Shown here piece after piece: positions 26,642 through 35,542 of a DNA stretch of 36,397 nt; position 1 is the stretch's first letter, and each line of letters begins with the position of its first letter. A model generated the notes under the pieces. That model made no database searches. It worked only from the letters and a program-made list of their open reading frames with translations, and was not told the DNA's origin. The stretch is taken from positions 1 to 36,397 of the forward strand of contig JASJAZ010000028.1 in assembly GCA_030066785.1 (NCBI GenBank), written 5' to 3'. Origin of the DNA: Desulfobacterales bacterium. Lineage in GTDB: Bacteria > Desulfobacterota > Desulfobacteria > Desulfobacterales > JASJAZ01. A program made the translations under genes and the position numbers.

Positions 26642-27976
26642 CTAATTACGTAATTCGGTAATGTGAATATGATCCCATTGCTCCACTTGCGCGCGAAATG
26701 CAATCATACCGTTGTGTGAACAAGCAATATCATGGTTCATTTTGGTTGTGGTACGTAAATAGCGATTGGTACCTTGAGCCAGGTTTACGACATAGATTGG
26801 ATTATAAGACCGCCGATCGTTTTTAACATAAACAATCCGTTGGCTGTCGGGCATCCATTCCGGTCCGCGGGCTATATCGGGTATGACATCATAGGCCACG
26901 ACTTTGGCCACCAGACCGTGACCCTCCTGGGCATCCGTTCCATCGGCCGCAATCACAATGATCGACCATATTTTAGGATCATTGTCCGAATTATAATTGG
27001 AGTAAAAAGCAATTTTACGGCCATCTGGCGACCACTTGGGCCGCAGGTCGTCATATTCCCAGGTCGTTAGCGCTTCCATTGATTCAACGGGCTGGTTGAC
27101 GTCGTTGATCAGATAAATGTCATGGTTTTCATTACTGCCGTATATCATGACGATTTTTTTTCCATCCGGCGACCATTCCGGATACAAATACGCCTTGCCA
27201 CCGGGTGTCAGACGCTTTGCCTGCCGATTGGCCATATTCATTAAGTACAGATCGCCTTTACCCGTGCGTCCAGAGACAAAAACAATGTTTTCACCTTGAG
27301 GTGACCACTGCGCCAAACCCTCTTTGGCAGTATGTTGCGTTAACCTTTCAGTGGTATCGTTCTTCAAAGATCCCAAATAAAGATCATAATTGCCACCACC
27401 GCCATTGCTCATAAATACATAACGCTCAGCATCCGGTGCCCAGGTTAAACCGGAATTAAAACTAACCTCCTGAACAAGATCGGCCAAAAAAGCCTGCATA
27501 TCGCTATCTGACGTCTCCGATTGTAAATAGAGTCTGCGCACAATGCTGCCATCCGGGCTGACGATCAGAATTTCCTTTTGATCACCGGCACCACGCTCAA
27601 AAGCCACTAGCTCAGAGGTTGGGGACCAGGTCGGATTCATGTCATTGCGTCCGGCGACAATTTCATTCAAAGCGCGCGTATAAAGCGGTTCTAGATCGCT
27701 GAATGCCAGCTCCGCGTTATTTGGATCAATCGCAGCCGATAACTTATCATCAGCCATTCCCTCCAAAAAATCGGTTAAAGCATCCTCAAAATTATGATCC
27801 TGCGAGGATGATTCCACCGTTAAGTTAAATGGCGGATCATTGACTGTTTTATTGGCGGAGACGGTATTAGGTGATGTCGTTTCCTCTGCCAGGGCCGGTA
27901 TCAATTCAAATGCGATGCTGTAGAACCAAATCAATAAAAACAGAGCCACACGTAAACCACTCAACTGATATTTCAC
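26642..27976 (-). CDS. TolB-like beta-propeller protein
   Basis: The 444-residue product has a Sec signal-type N-terminus (VALFLLIWFYSIAFELIPALAEE) and an acidic low-complexity stretch. At least six PD40/WD40-like blades follow, each with a W-x-P-[DQT]-[GS] core: PTWSPTSELVAFER, LTWAPDAERYVFMS, AQWSPQGENIVFVSGR, PEWSPDGKKIVMIYG, PKWSPDGRKIAFYSN and PEWMPDSQRIVYVK. This is the C-terminal propeller of TolB, but the TolB N-terminal domain is not evident, and pal/tolA are not adjacent. A GTG start at 27976 is preferred because GGAGGT lies seven bases upstream. The gene begins only 21 bp after the preceding lipoprotein stop. Confidence 0.78.
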   Translation of the reverse strand: MKYQLSGLRVALFLLIWFYSIAFELIPALAEETTSPNTVSANKTVNDPPFNLTVESSSQDHNFEDALTDFLEGMADDKLSAAIDPNNAELAFSDLEPLYTRALNEIVAGRNDMNPTWSPTSELVAFERGAGDQKEILIVSPDGSIVRRLYLQSETSDSDMQAFLADLVQEVSFNSGLTWAPDAERYVFMSNGGGGNYDLYLGSLKNDTTERLTQHTAKEGLAQWSPQGENIVFVSGRTGKGDLYLMNMANRQAKRLTPGGKAYLYPEWSPDGKKIVMIYGSNENHDIYLINDVNQPVESMEALTTWEYDDLRPKWSPDGRKIAFYSNYNSDNDPKIWSIIVIAADGTDAQEGHGLVAKVVAYDVIPDIARGPEWMPDSQRIVYVKNDRRSYNPIYVVNLAQGTNRYLRTTTKMNHDIACSHNGMIAFRAQVEQWDHIHITELRN

Positions 27977-27997
27977 ACCAACTACCTCCACTCATCA

Positions 27998-30709
27998 TTA
28001 CTTTAAATCCTTAACCTCAGCCCAATATTTCTCAGCGGTTTTCCGAAAGTGTGTAAATGTAGTGTTCTTTTCAAAACGCTTGGGAAAGAAATCGAAATAA
28101 TTGCGCCAAGCGATATCGGCTTTGACCAGCAGTGCGTTATTGCGCGTTACCATGTAAAGTTTATGATAAGAAATCGCTAGGTAATAATAGGTATCATGGA
28201 CAGCTTCATCATAGGTTTCGGTCGGAAAAAACCGCGTGTTTTGGACGGCGGTTTGTAAATTCTTGATTGCCTTGGCAAAGTACTCGGCAGCTAGTTTTGG
28301 ATTTTTCTTTGCCACACTGTTGCCCATTTCATATTGCGCATGCCCTAAATTGGTATAGGTCACCGCGTATTGCTTAAAAATAATCAATTGGTGTTCAGGC
28401 AATGAGAGCACATTTTGAAATTCCCGAATGGCCGCACCATAATTATTCTTTTCATCCATATAGATCCGGGCCAATCTCGTGCGGGAAGCGGCATAATCCG
28501 GATGGGATCGGTCCACGGTTGAATATTCCCGGATGGCTTTATTGAAATCTTTTTGATTCTCAGCCCTCTTACCGGCTTTCAGAAAATCCTTGAAGAGGTA
28601 AATTTTGTTTTCACCTGTAAAATCAACAACTTGTTTGCTAAACTCCACGACCTTTTTATAATCCCGGAAATCACCGCCCACCGCAACACGCAGGTTGTGG
28701 AACCCAAAATCGACCAATTCGCCCGCCATAAGCGGTGTTTTCCCTATTTTTTTACCATCAATGTAGACCGAAGCCCCCGATGGTTCCGATTCCAGTTTTA
28801 ACAGGGCCTTGTTAATGGTTAGCGTAAATTCTCTGGTTTCATTATCAATATCAGCACTGACCATTTCGCTGACTTGCTGATACCCGTGGCGGTAAAGGGT
28901 TAGGTCGTAATTGCGCCCCAGGCGGACAGGAACCTTGACGCGTCCGCGCGAATCAGTTGTGCCGCTCCATTGCTGATCAAGATAGATGTTTACACCAGCT
29001 AGCGGTCGAATTTCCGGTGGTATGCCGCCTCTGGCCATGATGATCAGTTTTTCTGTGGGAACAGCCCGTTGACGTTCGGGGGCAAACCGGCGGGTGACCA
29101 GATCCCCAACACTAACTTTGGCACCTTTCTGTAACTCCACAATTTCAGTCCAAGAGCCGTTACTTTCGGCATTTTTAACTTGGAGAACACCGACCTCATT
29201 AAAACCGGTTCGTTTGCCATAACGGTCATATTTGGCCTTTCCAAGCGTAAATTCCATGCCTGGTTCAATTTCAAAGGCATTGCGGCCAAGATTTATACGT
29301 TGACGGTAGTCATCCGCCGCCACCACCGCGCCTTTAAAAGGATATTTTTCAATGAGTTCCTCAATCGCTTCTTGGTTAATGATTTTGATGTCAGAAAGGC
29401 GTGCCGTTGTATCGATGCGGCCCACCACCGGCTTGCCATCGGAAGTGACGGCCTTGGTTTCGATGGTGAGTCCCGTGTTATCTTTGGTGACACTGCCAAA
29501 AATGATAAGATCAACCGTGCGCATCAGCGGTGTGTTTTCCCAACCATTTACCATCACGGAATCAATGTTCAGCTTGGCGTTCTGGATTTCTTCCCTTAAG
29601 GTTTCCTGCTGGACTTCCTGAAAACTAAGGTAGCTAAACAAACTGTTGGCAATGCTATCTTCGCAACGCTGAATAACGCTTGCAAGATCAGCTTCCGGGC
29701 TGTTGCTAACATATCCAAAAATGCCGGCGCGTATGTGATCAATCGGCGGCGGGTAAAAATAGCGCTGGATGTTTTTGCGGCCCGTCAATTCGACCGTCGT
29801 CTTCCAAACCGGCGGCTGATATCCTTCCGCGGCAAGTCGCAATTGTACTTTCTTTCCGGGCGTCCCCCGGTATTTATAAACCAGAACACCTTTGGGATTG
29901 GTTTTGCCGATGACCTTATTGTTAATGCTGACATCCACGCCTGGCAGCCGGCTGGTCAAACCAAACTCTTCCTTTAAGGCTTTAATGGTCAGAATCGTTT
30001 CACGGGTCAGGGGCAAGTCGATAACCTCGCCCGGAACAAGCCTGACCGTTCGTTTGGCCGAGGCAAAGTTCTTTTTGGTGGCAACAAAACTGACCTTTTT
30101 TCTGGGCACGGTATTGAAATTATACACCACCTTGCCATTTGGATCAGTTACGCCGATTTTTTTCTTATTTATGCGAATACTGGCGCTTTTGACCGGCTCG
30201 CCTTTGTGTGTCACTTGCAGCGTAACATATTTGGAGCTTTTTAAATTAATGGTAAAGGGATAGCGATCAACCGCCCCCTCCTTGGGAAGCTTCATCACAA
30301 ACATATCTTTCCAAGGTTCGACGCGGTAGCCTTGGCGCTCCATCTCGGCCGCCACCTCGATTTCGGAACCGGGTCTGCGCTTGATGGTTTTGATAAAATG
30401 CCCATTTTCATCGGTTGTGCCGGCTTCTTTACCATCCACCAAAACGATGGCGCCACTGGCCGGTGCGCCGTCCAATAAAATCTTCGCTTCAATTTCAAGG
30501 TCTTCGCCGAGGTCTGCTTTTTTTTCAACAACCGTTTCTTTGATTGGCTCGGGTGCTTTCGCAACCACGGTCTTTTCTTCCACGACCGCCGGTGTCTCTT
30601 TTTCGACCACCGCTTTTTCTTCAACCTGTGGCTTTTGTTCTGGTCCACAGGCAAAAATCGAGAAACATGCCAAAAGGATCAAAACGATCGTTGCTGTACG
30701 TTTGATCAT
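27998..30709 (-). CDS. large multidomain lipoprotein (beta-sandwich repeats, PEGA, TPR)
   Basis: This 903-residue lipoprotein has a signal ending in lipobox IFAC (Cys21). A Pro/Glu/Lys/Val-rich spacer (about 22-68) follows. Carboxypeptidase-regulatory-like repeats lie at about 71-157, 161-235 and 236-315, each with a turn such as GTTDENG, GVTDPNG or GKTNPKG. A CsgG/FlgT-like part (about 325-460, IIFGSVTKD), a FlgT-C-like module (466-542), a fourth repeat (553-632, GTTDSRG), a PEGA domain (635-700, SEPSGASVYIDGKKIGKTP) and TPR-like helices (706-900) complete it. GGGAGGT before the ATG at 30709 supports the start. Such a protein is probably an envelope scaffold. No named family is recognised for the whole. 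Confidence 0.78.
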   Translation of the reverse strand: MIKRTATIVLILLACFSIFACGPEQKPQVEEKAVVEKETPAVVEEKTVVAKAPEPIKETVVEKKADLGEDLEIEAKILLDGAPASGAIVLVDGKEAGTTDENGHFIKTIKRRPGSEIEVAAEMERQGYRVEPWKDMFVMKLPKEGAVDRYPFTINLKSSKYVTLQVTHKGEPVKSASIRINKKKIGVTDPNGKVVYNFNTVPRKKVSFVATKKNFASAKRTVRLVPGEVIDLPLTRETILTIKALKEEFGLTSRLPGVDVSINNKVIGKTNPKGVLVYKYRGTPGKKVQLRLAAEGYQPPVWKTTVELTGRKNIQRYFYPPPIDHIRAGIFGYVSNSPEADLASVIQRCEDSIANSLFSYLSFQEVQQETLREEIQNAKLNIDSVMVNGWENTPLMRTVDLIIFGSVTKDNTGLTIETKAVTSDGKPVVGRIDTTARLSDIKIINQEAIEELIEKYPFKGAVVAADDYRQRINLGRNAFEIEPGMEFTLGKAKYDRYGKRTGFNEVGVLQVKNAESNGSWTEIVELQKGAKVSVGDLVTRRFAPERQRAVPTEKLIIMARGGIPPEIRPLAGVNIYLDQQWSGTTDSRGRVKVPVRLGRNYDLTLYRHGYQQVSEMVSADIDNETREFTLTINKALLKLESEPSGASVYIDGKKIGKTPLMAGELVDFGFHNLRVAVGGDFRDYKKVVEFSKQVVDFTGENKIYLFKDFLKAGKRAENQKDFNKAIREYSTVDRSHPDYAASRTRLARIYMDEKNNYGAAIREFQNVLSLPEHQLIIFKQYAVTYTNLGHAQYEMGNSVAKKNPKLAAEYFAKAIKNLQTAVQNTRFFPTETYDEAVHDTYYYLAISYHKLYMVTRNNALLVKADIAWRNYFDFFPKRFEKNTTFTHFRKTAEKYWAEVKDLK

Positions 30710-30995
30710 GATATGTACCTCCCGGAAAGGTATCAAAAAATATTTACCAAATTTTGTTCCACTATGGGTAACCAACAATCAATTGTTATATAAAAGTGTT
30801 AACCGCTATGTCAGCGGTTGCTTGCATCAATGCAGGGTTGCCGTTTTGCGGCGACTTTATCCAAAATACCACCGCCATTAAATCATATCGGTATTATCCC
30901 ACCATTCAGGGCGATGGGTTTTATATTCAGCACCCAATCCTTAGCGCCGTTTGATATCTTGGATTGCCACCGTTGCCAATTATTGCTGACGGACG

Positions 30996-31442
30996 CTACA
31001 TTGAAGGTGGCTGAATATTGACCTCGCCCGGATTAATAATTTTATCGGAATCGGATTGTGAACTTTCAATGGATTTACGCTTACCCTCTGTAATCTTTTT
31101 CAAAGCAAAATCGATCTTTTTACTACCACCTTTTTTAATGTCTACAGTGGCAGTTTCTGTGGAATAGCCAATTTTACTCGCTTCCACCTTCCAGACACCT
31201 GGTGTAATGGCATCCTTTTCAGATTGAAACTTTCCATTCTGATCAACGTTAACCGAATAGGATGCTTGTCCGAGCTCAGCCGTCGTATTGATCATGTTCA
31301 CCACGGTGCCGGCCGGTTCTTCTTTGACCGCCATACCTTCATTGTCAACCAAGCGAACGGTTCCATATATGCCACTGGAACAAGCCGTTAAAAAAAAGAC
31401 GGCAAAAACGAGCAAAGATATGAATTTCAGCTTTCTGATCAT
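30996..31442 (-). CDS. small lipoprotein with carboxypeptidase-regulatory-like domain
   Basis: A signal (1-20) with lipobox LTAC puts the lipid on Cys21. The mature part (about 24-118) is one beta-sandwich of the carboxypeptidase-regulatory/CNA-B type (YGTVRLVDNEGMAV, SYSVNVDQNGKFQSEK, PGVWKVEASKIGYSTETATVDI). It ends in a polar, Ser/Lys-rich tail. It looks like a single-module version of the repeats in the large lipoprotein encoded next. GGAGG before the ATG and a strong promoter at 31580-31608 support expression. It is the first gene of the block leading to the ABC importer, though a 286-bp gap separates it from the large lipoprotein gene. Confidence 0.75.
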   Translation of the reverse strand: MIRKLKFISLLVFAVFFLTACSSGIYGTVRLVDNEGMAVKEEPAGTVVNMINTTAELGQASYSVNVDQNGKFQSEKDAITPGVWKVEASKIGYSTETATVDIKKGGSKKIDFALKKITEGKRKSIESSQSDSDKIINPGEVNIQPPSM

Positions 31443-31579
31443 CGGTGTTCCTCCATAACCAAATTAATCTAATATTTTATAAATCAGAAATGTCGGTGGG
31501 TGTTTGGTAACTTATCGGAATTGCCCATATAAAACTGTAGAAATAATTCGAAGTGCCCATCTTCATTCCATATGTATTC

Positions 31580-31608
31580 ATCATAAAAAAAAGCTATTCT
31601 AGTGTCAA
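31580..31608 (-). promoter_or_regulatory. strong sigma70-type promoter
   Basis: On the minus strand TTGACA (31603-31608, perfect) and TATGAT (31580-31585, five of six) are exactly 17 nt apart. Transcription would start near 31573, about 130 nt before the small lipoprotein gene, and could read through the envelope-protein and importer genes. Confidence 0.7.
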
Positions 31609-31783
31609 GTATTTATCAAGTACACTCGTTCAATCCCTTTATTTATAAGGTTTTACAGATATAATATGTCTTATTTGTATTAAAATAGACACTTTGTACA
31701 ATATACTATACAAAAAACCTTATTTAAAAAGGAATTATAGAGATTAAATACATTTAATTTTTGAAAATTGGAGGCCTGGGCAC

Positions 31784-31825
31784 AAAAAAACGGGGTTTTA
31801 TCCCATTTTGGATAAAACCCCGTTT
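31784..31825 (-). terminator. rho-independent terminator of the atp F0 operon
   Basis: Arms 31788-31803 and 31810-31825 form a perfect 16-bp stem (AAACGGGGTTTTATCC and its complement) with a 6-nt loop. On the minus strand seven T follow (31784-31790). It lies just after the atpE stop. Confidence 0.93.
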
Positions 31826-31851
31826 AAATTGAAGCGATATGGATTTTTCGG

Positions 31852-32133
31852 CTAGGCGCCGAAAAGCTTGGCGATGGCGGATGCCTGCGGATGTGCATAA
31901 ATTAAGATCAGCGCGACAACCAGAGCATAAATACACAGCGATTCGATCAACGCCAGACCGATGAGCATTGTAACCGTTACTTTACCAGATGATTCTGGAT
32001 TGCGGGCAATCCCCTCAACAGCACTCTTCAAACCAATACCTTGGCCCAGGCCGCAACCAAACGCCGCGATTGCAATTCCAAACCCAGCGGCCGTCACACA
32101 CGCGATAAAAAACTCTAAAGCTTTAACTTCCAT
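31852..32133 (-). CDS. atpE: ATP synthase F0 subunit c
   Basis: Subunit c forms the rotor ring that carries H+ or Na+ through the membrane. The 93-residue hairpin has helix 1 (about 8-38, [18 protein letters not shown]), the conserved polar loop [12 protein letters not shown] (40-51) and helix 2 with the ion-binding Glu64 in [17 protein letters not shown]. Gln31, Glu64, Ser65 and Tyr69 match ligand positions of the Na+-type c subunit of Ilyobacter (Gln32, Glu65, Ser66, Tyr70), but its Thr67 is Leu here. AAGGAGGT upstream supports the start. It is the last of the F0 genes and is followed by a strong terminator. Confidence 0.96.
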   Translation of the reverse strand: MEVKALEFFIACVTAAGFGIAIAAFGCGLGQGIGLKSAVEGIARNPESSGKVTVTMLIGLALIESLCIYALVVALILIYAHPQASAIAKLFGA

Positions 32134-32226
32134 GATCGATTCTACCTCCTTAATTTAAGTTAATGATTCAGCTTCTTCCATTTATCCCATAAAAACAACG
32201 CACCCCATATGTGCGATTTAACCTAA

Positions 32227-32916
32227 TTAATGGGCATGCTCCATGGCACCCGTGAAATACATTATCGAGAGTAAAAAGAAAACAAACGCTTGCACCAGGG
32301 CCACGAAAATACCCAGTGCCATGATCGGCAAAGGCGCAAAAAACATACCTGCCAGAGCAAACAAAATACCTAGTACCAATTCATGGCCCATCATATTGCC
32401 GAACAAACGATAGGTGAGCGACAAAACACGCGCCAGGTGGCCGATAATTTCAATCGGAAAAATGATGGGTACCATCCACCAAATAGGTCCCAAAAAATGT
32501 TTGATGTATTTCACACCGTGATATTTGATACCGATAACGTGCGTGAAAACCACCACCACGAGGGCACATGACAGGGTCGTATTGATGCTGGCGGTGGGTG
32601 GGAAAAAGCCGGGAATCAATCCCAAAAGGTTGCTGGTCGCAATATAGATGAATACGGTGCCCACCAACGGAAAAAGCCAGCGCCCTTCTTCACCGGTCAT
32701 ATCGACCATAAAATCTTCCATCCCCTGAATCAGCACCTCAAATACATTCTGAGATTTGGTTGGAATTAAACTGACACTTTTTGCCGCAAGGGCCCCTAAA
32801 AAAGCGAGCAGTCCCATCACAAACCATGTATACAGGATATGGGGATATGCATGGGCAAAGTGTCCTAAACCGATCAATTCGAACAGCTTGACAAGAAATA
32901 GATAGGGATGTTCCAT
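32227..32916 (-). CDS. atpB: ATP synthase F0 subunit a
   Basis: Subunit a forms the two half-channels beside the c ring. The 229-residue integral membrane protein has the essential arginine in LSLTYRLFGNMMGHELVLG (about 161-179) and the expected TSNLLGLIPGFFPPTASINTTLSCALVV segment. The end has LVQAFVFFLLSIMYFTGAMEHAH. Length is near typical. AAGG lies immediately before the ATG, and only two bases separate it from the stop of the upstream gene. A 93-bp gap with no gene separates it from atpE. Confidence 0.96.
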   Translation of the reverse strand: MEHPYLFLVKLFELIGLGHFAHAYPHILYTWFVMGLLAFLGALAAKSVSLIPTKSQNVFEVLIQGMEDFMVDMTGEEGRWLFPLVGTVFIYIATSNLLGLIPGFFPPTASINTTLSCALVVVVFTHVIGIKYHGVKYIKHFLGPIWWMVPIIFPIEIIGHLARVLSLTYRLFGNMMGHELVLGILFALAGMFFAPLPIMALGIFVALVQAFVFFLLSIMYFTGAMEHAH

Positions 32917-32918
32917 CC

Positions 32919-33305
32919 TTAGACCGCCTCCTTACAAAATAGGTTTTTAAGTTCAAATAACGTTGCTAAAAATATACTGAAAACGACCACCGACAAGCCC
33001 AAAAACAGGCCCAAAGGGTTTACCACGTGTTTGGCAATCAGAAAGAAAATAATGATACCACTGATGATGAATCGGATGTAATATTTGGCCAGTACAACAT
33101 TCGCAGAAGCCAAATGGGGTGGGGTCAGCGCATCCTTGAGTGTGCGCGCAAGCAAATGAAAGTTAATGGTTACGATCAGTCCTCCACATAAAATTCCCAT
33201 TGCAAACGTCGGAGGTGCCAGAAGAAGACCAAACAGGCTGCCAATGACCAACAGGGCCCAATTGGTTCGTCTAACAAAGGTGATGATGCGCTGCTGAATT
33301 ATCAA
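32919..33305 (-). CDS. atpI: ATP synthase subunit I-like protein
   Basis: The 128-residue membrane protein has four hydrophobic stretches (NWALLVIGSLFGLLLAPPTF, GILCGGLIVTINFHLL, YIRFIISGIIIFFLIA, LGLFLGLSVVVFSIFLATLFEL). This matches the ATP_synt_I family (PF03899), which helps assemble the c ring. The start is uncertain. A TTG at 33305 preceded by AAAGG at seven-base spacing is preferred; the longer frame to 33389 would overlap atpZ and has no ribosome-binding site. It is placed between atpZ and atpB, the usual order in this group. Confidence 0.75.
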   Translation of the reverse strand: MIIQQRIITFVRRTNWALLVIGSLFGLLLAPPTFAMGILCGGLIVTINFHLLARTLKDALTPPHLASANVVLAKYYIRFIISGIIIFFLIAKHVVNPLGLFLGLSVVVFSIFLATLFELKNLFCKEAV

Positions 33306-33333
33306 ATGAACTGCCTTTGGGTTGACCGATCTA

Positions 33334-33552
33334 TTATAATTTGCGGCTCTTTTTGATGGCAATGCCGATATTTCGAAAGCCGGCCGCAATGCCCATTAGT
33401 AGTAAGATAATCGTAAGCCACGGTGATGAATCAAATTTCTTATCGAGCCATATCCCGCAAGCCAATCCAATAAATATGGATAATGACACTTGCAATCCAA
33501 GGCTGCTGTAATAGGCCAGCTCCTTGATATGTCGCCGCGTTTCCCGTTTCAT
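33334..33552 (-). CDS. atpZ: AtpZ/AtpQ-like F0 accessory protein
   Basis: This 72-residue protein has two transmembrane helices (about 17-35 and 44-61) joined by the conserved GIWLDKKFDSSPWLTI turn. The first helix ends in GLACGIWLDKKF and the second carries GIAAGFRNI. This is the AtpZ/putative F1F0 ATPase subunit (PF09527) pattern, an assembly or Mg2+/Ca2+-linked accessory. It is the first gene of the F0 cluster. No strong promoter was identified upstream; a TTGACT-like -35 at 33627-33632 lacks a good -10. F1 genes are not in the window. Confidence 0.85.
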   Translation of the reverse strand: MKRETRRHIKELAYYSSLGLQVSLSIFIGLACGIWLDKKFDSSPWLTIILLLMGIAAGFRNIGIAIKKSRKL

Positions 33553-33837
33553 AGCAAAAAACGCAAACTCAAATAGCTGGATATGAGCTCACTAAGGGTA
33601 CAGGCACTAACATAGGTAGTTTTGCAAGTCAATGTAAAATTGTCATCTCTTTAAAGGAAAATAAAACCGTTGAAACACTTGATATTACACGTAAATAATT
33701 GAACCAAACACTGTTGCACCTCGCATTCGAAACGGTGCGACTTATATCTAATGATATCAGTTTACACAGATCATCATTTTAGGAAGGTAAGTGATGTTAA
33801 TAAAAAGGAAGAAAATTAAGGTCCAAGCTAGAATTTA

Positions 33838-34638
33838 TTAGATCACTATGGCATCAGCCTCGAAAATTGGTCCGTCCACACAGACATGTTGGTATTTTTG
33901 CGGCCCTTGCCGCATTTCCACGTTGCATCCCAAACACGCCCCGATGCCACACGCCATGATGGTTTCAATGGACATTTGGCACCGAATCTGATGGTGTTCG
34001 GCAATGCCGGCCACGCACTTCAGCATAGCAGGTGGGCCGCAGGCATAGATGATGTCAGGACACTTGGTTTGCACGGCTAGTGCGAGTGGGTCGGTCACAA
34101 GGCATTGATCTCCGCTGGTGCCGTCGTCGGTTGTTAAATGGATCCGCATATTAAGCTTTTCAAAATCTTCTCGACACAGCAGGTCTTGGGTAGATTGGCC
34201 CCCTAAAAATACCGTATTCAGCTCCGGGGGGCTTCCCCCATCTTTCAGACGCTGGGCCAGGAAAACCATGGGGGCCACACCGATACCACCGGCTACCAGA
34301 TAGCTTCGCTGCGGGGTATCGGCAATATGAAAGCCGTTTCCCAAGGGGCCGATCACATCGATTTGCGCTTCCGGTCCAGCGGCCACCAATTTGCGGGTAA
34401 AGGTACCCACAACTTTGTAAAGGACCTCGATACCGACATAGTGACCATTTTGCACAATCGGCTTGTGAATTGAAAAGGGTCGCCGCAACAATGGTTCCAA
34501 ACTTGAGTCCAATGATAACATAACAAACTGGCCGGGAACCGCCTTTGAAAATTCAGCATCGCAAGCCATACCGATTTTATAGTATAGTGAACCGATTGCC
34601 TTATTCCATAATACCTGTGCCTTGGATTGAATCATCAT
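33838..34638 (-). CDS. pyrK: dihydroorotate dehydrogenase electron-transfer subunit PyrK
   Basis: PyrK passes electrons from the PyrD flavin to NAD+ through FAD and a 2Fe-2S cluster in class-1B dihydroorotate dehydrogenase. The 266-residue protein has the FAD-binding segment RRPFSIHKP, the pyridine-nucleotide part GPLGNGFHI and YLVAGGIGVAPMVFLA, then YACGPPAMLK. The C-terminal cluster has Cys in MACGIGACLGCNVEM and YQHVCVDGPIF. All four ligands are present. pyrD is not next to it on either side, which is unusual. It could instead be an NADH-dependent ferredoxin/flavin reductase of the same family. Start is TTG 34641 or ATG 34638. Confidence 0.85.
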   Translation of the reverse strand: MMIQSKAQVLWNKAIGSLYYKIGMACDAEFSKAVPGQFVMLSLDSSLEPLLRRPFSIHKPIVQNGHYVGIEVLYKVVGTFTRKLVAAGPEAQIDVIGPLGNGFHIADTPQRSYLVAGGIGVAPMVFLAQRLKDGGSPPELNTVFLGGQSTQDLLCREDFEKLNMRIHLTTDDGTSGDQCLVTDPLALAVQTKCPDIIYACGPPAMLKCVAGIAEHHQIRCQMSIETIMACGIGACLGCNVEMRQGPQKYQHVCVDGPIFEADAIVI

Positions 34639-34692
34639 CAATATTCCCGAAATAAGATCAAATGATTAACACCATTAAATGTTTCAACATAA

Positions 34693-35466
34693 TTACAAGA
34701 TGCCGATAATCGATGCAAACCGCCCGGTGGTTTTCTCAGCCCGGTATGAAAAGAAATGGGATGTGCTGCATTTGGTGCATATTTGACTGGAAAGGATATG
34801 TTGTGGCGTAATGCCGGTCTGTATCAGTTGATCATGGCTGATGGCCCAAAAATCAAAATGGTGGTCTTGCACCCTGTATTTCCAAAATTTCGATGGGATT
34901 TCCTGCCGATAATTGATAAATTCGCCACAACAGGGTCCCAGTGAAGGGCCGACCGCTGCGTGCAATGTATCCGGTTGGCACTGAAAATGTTGCTGCATTT
35001 GAGTGACCGTTTGCCCGATAATATTGTGAATACTTCCACGCCATCCTGAGTGCACATTCGCCACCACACCCCGGTCCGGATCTAAAATCATCACAGCCTG
35101 ACAATCAGCCACCTGTATCCCGAGAAACAACCCGGGAATATCAGTGATCATGGCGTCCCCGGTTAACAGTTTAGACGGTGAAACATTTAATGACGGGAGG
35201 TGATTCTTGGGCAGAACGTGAATTTTAGTTCCGTGGTTTTGCCGGATAAAACATAGCTGATCACTGCCAAGGGCCTGGGATATCAACTGACGGTTGCGTT
35301 GCACATGCGATGGTTTATCCCCGACCCCGTAACTGATATTTAAGCTTTGAAAGACACCCTGGCTGACCCCTCCCTTTCTCGAAAAAATTCCGTGATAGAT
35401 GCTACCGAAACGACGCCATTCGCTAAATTGGTAAATCGATAAGCCATTTTGGGTTGTAAACGTCAT
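34693..35466 (-). CDS. pgeF: peptidoglycan editing factor PgeF (YfiH/laccase-like)
   Basis: The PgeF/YfiH family are zinc proteins; they have purine-nucleoside phosphorylase/oxidase activities and edit peptidoglycan cytoplasmically. The 257-residue protein has GIFSRKGGVSQGVFQSLNISYGVGD, the metal-site His in RQNHGTKIH, Cys in QVADCQAVMI and His in ANVHSGWRGS (about 133-142). It ends with CSTSHFFSYRAEKTTGRFASIIGI. Length is typical. It starts 76 bp after the comF stop and precedes pyrK by 51 bp, so the three may form one transcript. Confidence 0.93.
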   Translation of the reverse strand: MTFTTQNGLSIYQFSEWRRFGSIYHGIFSRKGGVSQGVFQSLNISYGVGDKPSHVQRNRQLISQALGSDQLCFIRQNHGTKIHVLPKNHLPSLNVSPSKLLTGDAMITDIPGLFLGIQVADCQAVMILDPDRGVVANVHSGWRGSIHNIIGQTVTQMQQHFQCQPDTLHAAVGPSLGPCCGEFINYRQEIPSKFWKYRVQDHHFDFWAISHDQLIQTGITPQHILSSQICTKCSTSHFFSYRAEKTTGRFASIIGIL

Positions 35467-35542
35467 ATGATTTGTCTTTGATGGTCCCGGCTATATTTAA
35501 CCCATTAGTCTCCGACGAATATCCACATCTTCGTATCGAAGC

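Larger units (their letters stand above)
31443..31851. other. intergenic region between atpE and the small lipoprotein
   Basis: It is AT-rich and holds the atpE terminator (31784-31825) and the lipoprotein promoter (31580-31608). A partly palindromic tract around TTGTACAATATACTATACAA (31693-31712) could be an operator. No gene is evident. Confidence 0.5.
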
